Shown piece by piece: positions 61,501 through 64,000 of a stretch of 64,000 nucleotides of DNA. Each line of letters starts with the position of its first letter. The first letter of the stretch is position 1. Source of the DNA: Blastomyces gilchristii SLH14081 (lineage: Eukaryota; Ascomycota; Eurotiomycetes; Onygenales; Ajellomycetaceae); NCBI RefSeq assembly GCF_000003855.2, contig NW_003101656.1:123033-187032 (forward strand), given 5' to 3'. The notes beneath the pieces were generated by a model, which saw only the letters and a list, made by a program, of their open reading frames with translations, did not search any database and was not told the DNA's origin. Position numbers and translations under genes: made by a program.

Positions 61501-62356
61501 GATACAACAGTCACAGATATAGCAGAAACAGCGGTTACAGACACAGCAGTAACAGTTATAGATACAAAAATTGTGAATATGAAATCAAGATTGAAAGAGA
61601 TCAGCTATGTATATACAAAAGCTAATGAGTTACTTTTAAATCAAGCAATTCAATCAAAAAGAATATGAGACTCACTAGTTAAGAAATCAAGTCTCAAGAT
61701 AAGGACATGAGTTCTCATACATCATGAGAGTTCTGAGAAGTTTCAACCTAGATGGTTTGAGTCATATAAAATACTCAAATCACATTCTCTGAGAATATAC
61801 ACATTGAAAGAATCAGAGGGACAGATCTTATATAACTTAATAAATGATTTATAACTTGTAAAAACAAAGATACAACATCTGAGTAAATTATAATTATTCA
61901 CAGCACTATTATCAGTGTTAAAAAAGAAGAGGCTTATAATTAAAAAGTCTTACAAAGTAAGAGAAATCATAGACACTTATAAATCAGATGATCTCACTTA
62001 TTTCAATCTTTTCATAATTATGAGGAAAGAATGAGAAGCAATGAAGAAATCAGATAAATGTCACACTTCAATAAGTGATGAGATTGTAGCTGATTATATG
62101 ATAATATACTGTAAACAGTAGATGCAACATAGCAAAGAGTAGTCTCAAAGCAGCAGACTTATATATAAGTCAGATTGCAGAAGAAAAAGAGAGTCAGAGT
62201 TAGATTTAACTGTTTACATCAGTTCAATCACAGAGATCACAGAGGATGAATTATCTGAAACATTTACAGATATATAAGACTAAGTTATCTCAATTTCTGA
62301 AAATGCTCAGAGATCAGATAAGGTTAGTTTCAATGAGCTATTCACTGTAGTGATCT
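58600..62356 (+). pseudogene. B2 pol: protease, reverse transcriptase, RNase H, integrase
   Basis: The long open pieces 59005-59259, 59575-59874, 60577-60837 and 61066-61254 lie in the order expected for gypsy pol. The reverse transcriptase box reads YLDNILVFS at 59665-59691 (second Asp changed to Asn). The integrase zinc region, core (AIDYTTD, EILTDN-like ILTDNSVNL) and HPRISEN follow. This copy gives the uninterrupted reading across the hAT-1 insertion point. A small in-frame repeat expansion (TDTTVTDIAETAVTDTAVTV) at about 61480-61560 is absent from B1. Confidence 0.82.
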
Positions 62357-63425
62357 TATTATTATTATTATTCTTTAATTATAGATGTATACAGTCAGAG
62401 ACTATGACATCTATCTAAGAATCTTTAGTTCTCAGAGTTTTTCCTATATCTATAGAGTCAACTATTATACATTTATTAATTTCAGATATGTAAAATCAGA
62501 AAATTTCAGCTCAGAATACAAAAACTGTTTATAAATTACAGTATTTCAACACCTTCTGATACTTTGAAATCATTTGAAAATATCATAACAAAGGAAAAGA
62601 GAACATAGTCTTAAAGATAGATACATTAAATAGATAGATAGAAAAGAATAGAAAGAAATAAGTATAGTAAAGAGAGATTTATAGAACAAGATCTCTGCAG
62701 TTTATATCTTAAGCTATATATATATTTTAACACTCTATATGACTGATCACTGTCTCTGTTCTCTCAGGCCTGCTTCAGAGATTATCATTTCCTCTAAAGA
62801 GCTGCCACTCAGCTAGCTTCTGTAACTAGCTTATTCATAAGTGAGATTCTCACTAAGAATAATATCAGAGCTACTCAATTCTAGTTAAGTCTCTAATCTT
62901 TCAGCTGTCAATCTCAGTATTTCAGTCTATCAATTGACTGTCACAGTCTTGCTTACACTAATCATCTATTAAGAGTGCCTAGGCCTTGTCTCATCTAGTT
63001 TCTTGCTAGACCTGAGGTGTTCTAATCAGATAGTTTTTAAATGTCAATTCTCTGAAAGTGAGTGTCTAGAGTGAGAAGAATGAAATCTGATCAGTTAAGC
63101 TTGATAATAATTCACTATTCTGCAGACACTCTAGACATTAATTACTCTAGTACTGATCTAACTTGAAGTATCTGAAGAGCTGTTAACTCTAAGATCAGTG
63201 AGAATTAGTGTCTGAGAACTCTCAGAGTGAACATCTTAAGCTTGATAATGATTCACTATAGTGTATACAGAGGTCTCTGATACTGTTTTATGACTTAATA
63301 GTGAAAGCTGTGATTAAGATGACTCTTACAGAGTTCGAACCTACTCTCTCTTAACATTCATTCCCCAGGGGGAAGGCCGCTGATTGAGGCTTCATAGTAG
63401 CGTAGTTAATCACTACGTCACCGGG
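62357..63425 (-). mobile_element. SINE-like element: tRNA-like head, LINE-derived tail
   Basis: A 1069-base insertion in B2 with a 15-base target duplication TCACTGTAGTGATCT (62342-62356 and 63426-63440). B1 shows the empty site at about 27432-27446. On the minus strand it starts with a GC-rich head that has a pol III B box GGTTCGAACTC (63331-63341) and an A-box-like stretch GACGTAGTGATTAA (63406-63419). The middle is unknown sequence. The last 300 bases (62357 to about 62655) match the LINE-2 3' UTR and end in the same (AAT)n tail. This is the structure of a SINE mobilised by its partner LINE. It is long for a SINE. Confidence 0.75.
63320..63425 (-). promoter_or_regulatory. tRNA-derived pol III promoter head of the SINE-like element
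   Basis: The complement contains a D-arm-like hairpin (GTAGTGATTAACTAC), an A-box-like region and a good B box about 65 bases downstream. The overall shape is tRNA-like with a long variable region, but I could not fold an acceptor stem and do not call a functional tRNA gene. CpGs are kept here although the rest of the element is AT-shifted. Confidence 0.6.
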
Positions 63426-63440
63426 TCACTGTAGTGATCT

Positions 63441-63774
63441 AAGTGAGTGAAGAGAGACAGTATAATACATGAGACAGAATTACAAAAGATGAAAGCTGCT
63501 GAAGCTAGTCACTGAATACTGTATTATATAGAGATTGTATAAGAGTAGTGACTAGCAGATAAAGAAAAAGTGTAGAAAAAGAAAAGAGATAATGAATTAG
63601 TTATCAACTGTAAGAGTCAGCTGAAAAAGATAAATATTATCATACACATTTCATTCATTTTCATACATCATATATTTAATCTATTTCCAATGTCACATCA
63701 TCTGAAAAACACTAAAAACAATGGAAATCTTAAAACTTGAGATCTGTAAGAGATTTGAGAGCTGTAAGCTGCTC
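63441..63774. other. B2 region between pol end and antisense gene
   Basis: It matches B1 at about 27447-27779. It holds the 3' end of pol, already full of stops, and then AT-rich sequence with no gene. Confidence 0.6.
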
Positions 63775-64000
63775 TTATAACAATGCTGCACACATCTCTG
63801 ATTTCTCTACTGCTCTATGTATGACATTAATGTCATTTATAGCAAGATTGACTGACATCCTAATATAGAAATATGTACATATACACACAGAAAAATTGAA
63901 GAAGAGTGCAGAATCTGCAGAATCAGAAGCTAAGATAGAAGAAGTGAAGATGAAAGAAATGAAAGAAGAAGAAGACACAGAACTGAATAAATAACAGTGA
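63775..64000 (-). CDS. B2 antisense gene, last exon (partial)
   Basis: Equivalent of the last exon of the B1 antisense gene (27780-28153). The C-terminal reading is conserved and open to the same stop: SALFFNFS and INDINVI are shared, with conservative changes near the end (KSEMCAALL against KSEMYVILL). Upstream exons are outside the window. Function unknown. Confidence 0.35.
   Translation of the reverse strand, partial: HCYLFSSVSSSSFISFIFTSSILASDSADSALFFNFSVCICTYFYIRMSVNLAINDINVIHRAVEKSEMCAALL

Larger units (their letters stand above)
56528..64000 (+). mobile_element. Gypsy B2: second copy of gypsy B, running off the window
   Basis: Same family and order as B1, without the hAT insertion. 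The 5' LTR is 56528-56694 (167 bases, with small internal deletions). It is followed by the leader, gag, pol and integrase, the SINE-like insertion at 62357-63425, and the start of the antisense region. The 3' LTR is outside the window. It was inserted into C2. Confidence 0.9.

Noticed and set aside
63320..63425. Possible functional tRNA gene
   Set aside because: The B box is good, but no complete acceptor stem could be paired and the sequence is the head of a flanked insertion with a LINE tail.

Overview
The window looks like a filamentous ascomycete (Pezizomycotina) chromosome with two-compartment composition. A balanced-GC island at about 5.4-11.9 kb carries four compact housekeeping-type genes with short GT-AG introns. 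It is flanked by very AT-rich, heavily mutated transposon DNA. Fungal introns, chromodomain Ty3/gypsy elements and C-to-T decay of every repeat support this. The species cannot be named from the sequence alone.

Gene island: a complex I accessory subunit (NDUFB4/B15 type, +), SAP18 (-), PRP18 (+) and an OSGIN-like flavoprotein (-). SAP18 and PRP18 diverge from one 0.47 kb promoter region. The other pairs converge. Complex I, the Sin3/ASAP complexes and the spliceosome are core functions, so the island is probably essential host sequence surrounded by repeats.

Repeats: to the left is a Tad/I-type LINE (minus strand, cut by the window edge). To the right is a nested series of insertions, most with readable target-site duplications. 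Gypsy A3 (+) is broken by gypsy A2 (-). A2 is broken by gypsy A1 (-), by hAT-2, by gypsy C1 and by gypsy C2. A1 is broken by gypsy B1 (+), which is itself broken by hAT-1. hAT-2 is broken by a full-length LINE (LINE-2). C2 is broken by gypsy B2, which carries a SINE-like element with a tRNA-like head and a LINE-derived tail. All these elements are dead: their frames are full of in-frame stops and all five reverse-transcriptase boxes in view have lost a catalytic Asp.

Most interesting points: (1) the decay works on CpG and CpC and spares CpA, unlike classical RIP; (2) gypsy B carries an apparently spliced antisense gene between pol and the 3' LTR; (3) the hAT elements carry extra genes beside the transposase, one with a zinc-cluster-like N terminus and a poly-lysine tail; (4) introns in the hAT genes share a repeated sense-strand motif; (5) the LINE and the SINE share a 3' tail. 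Frame reconstructions across decayed DNA are inference from reading by eye.
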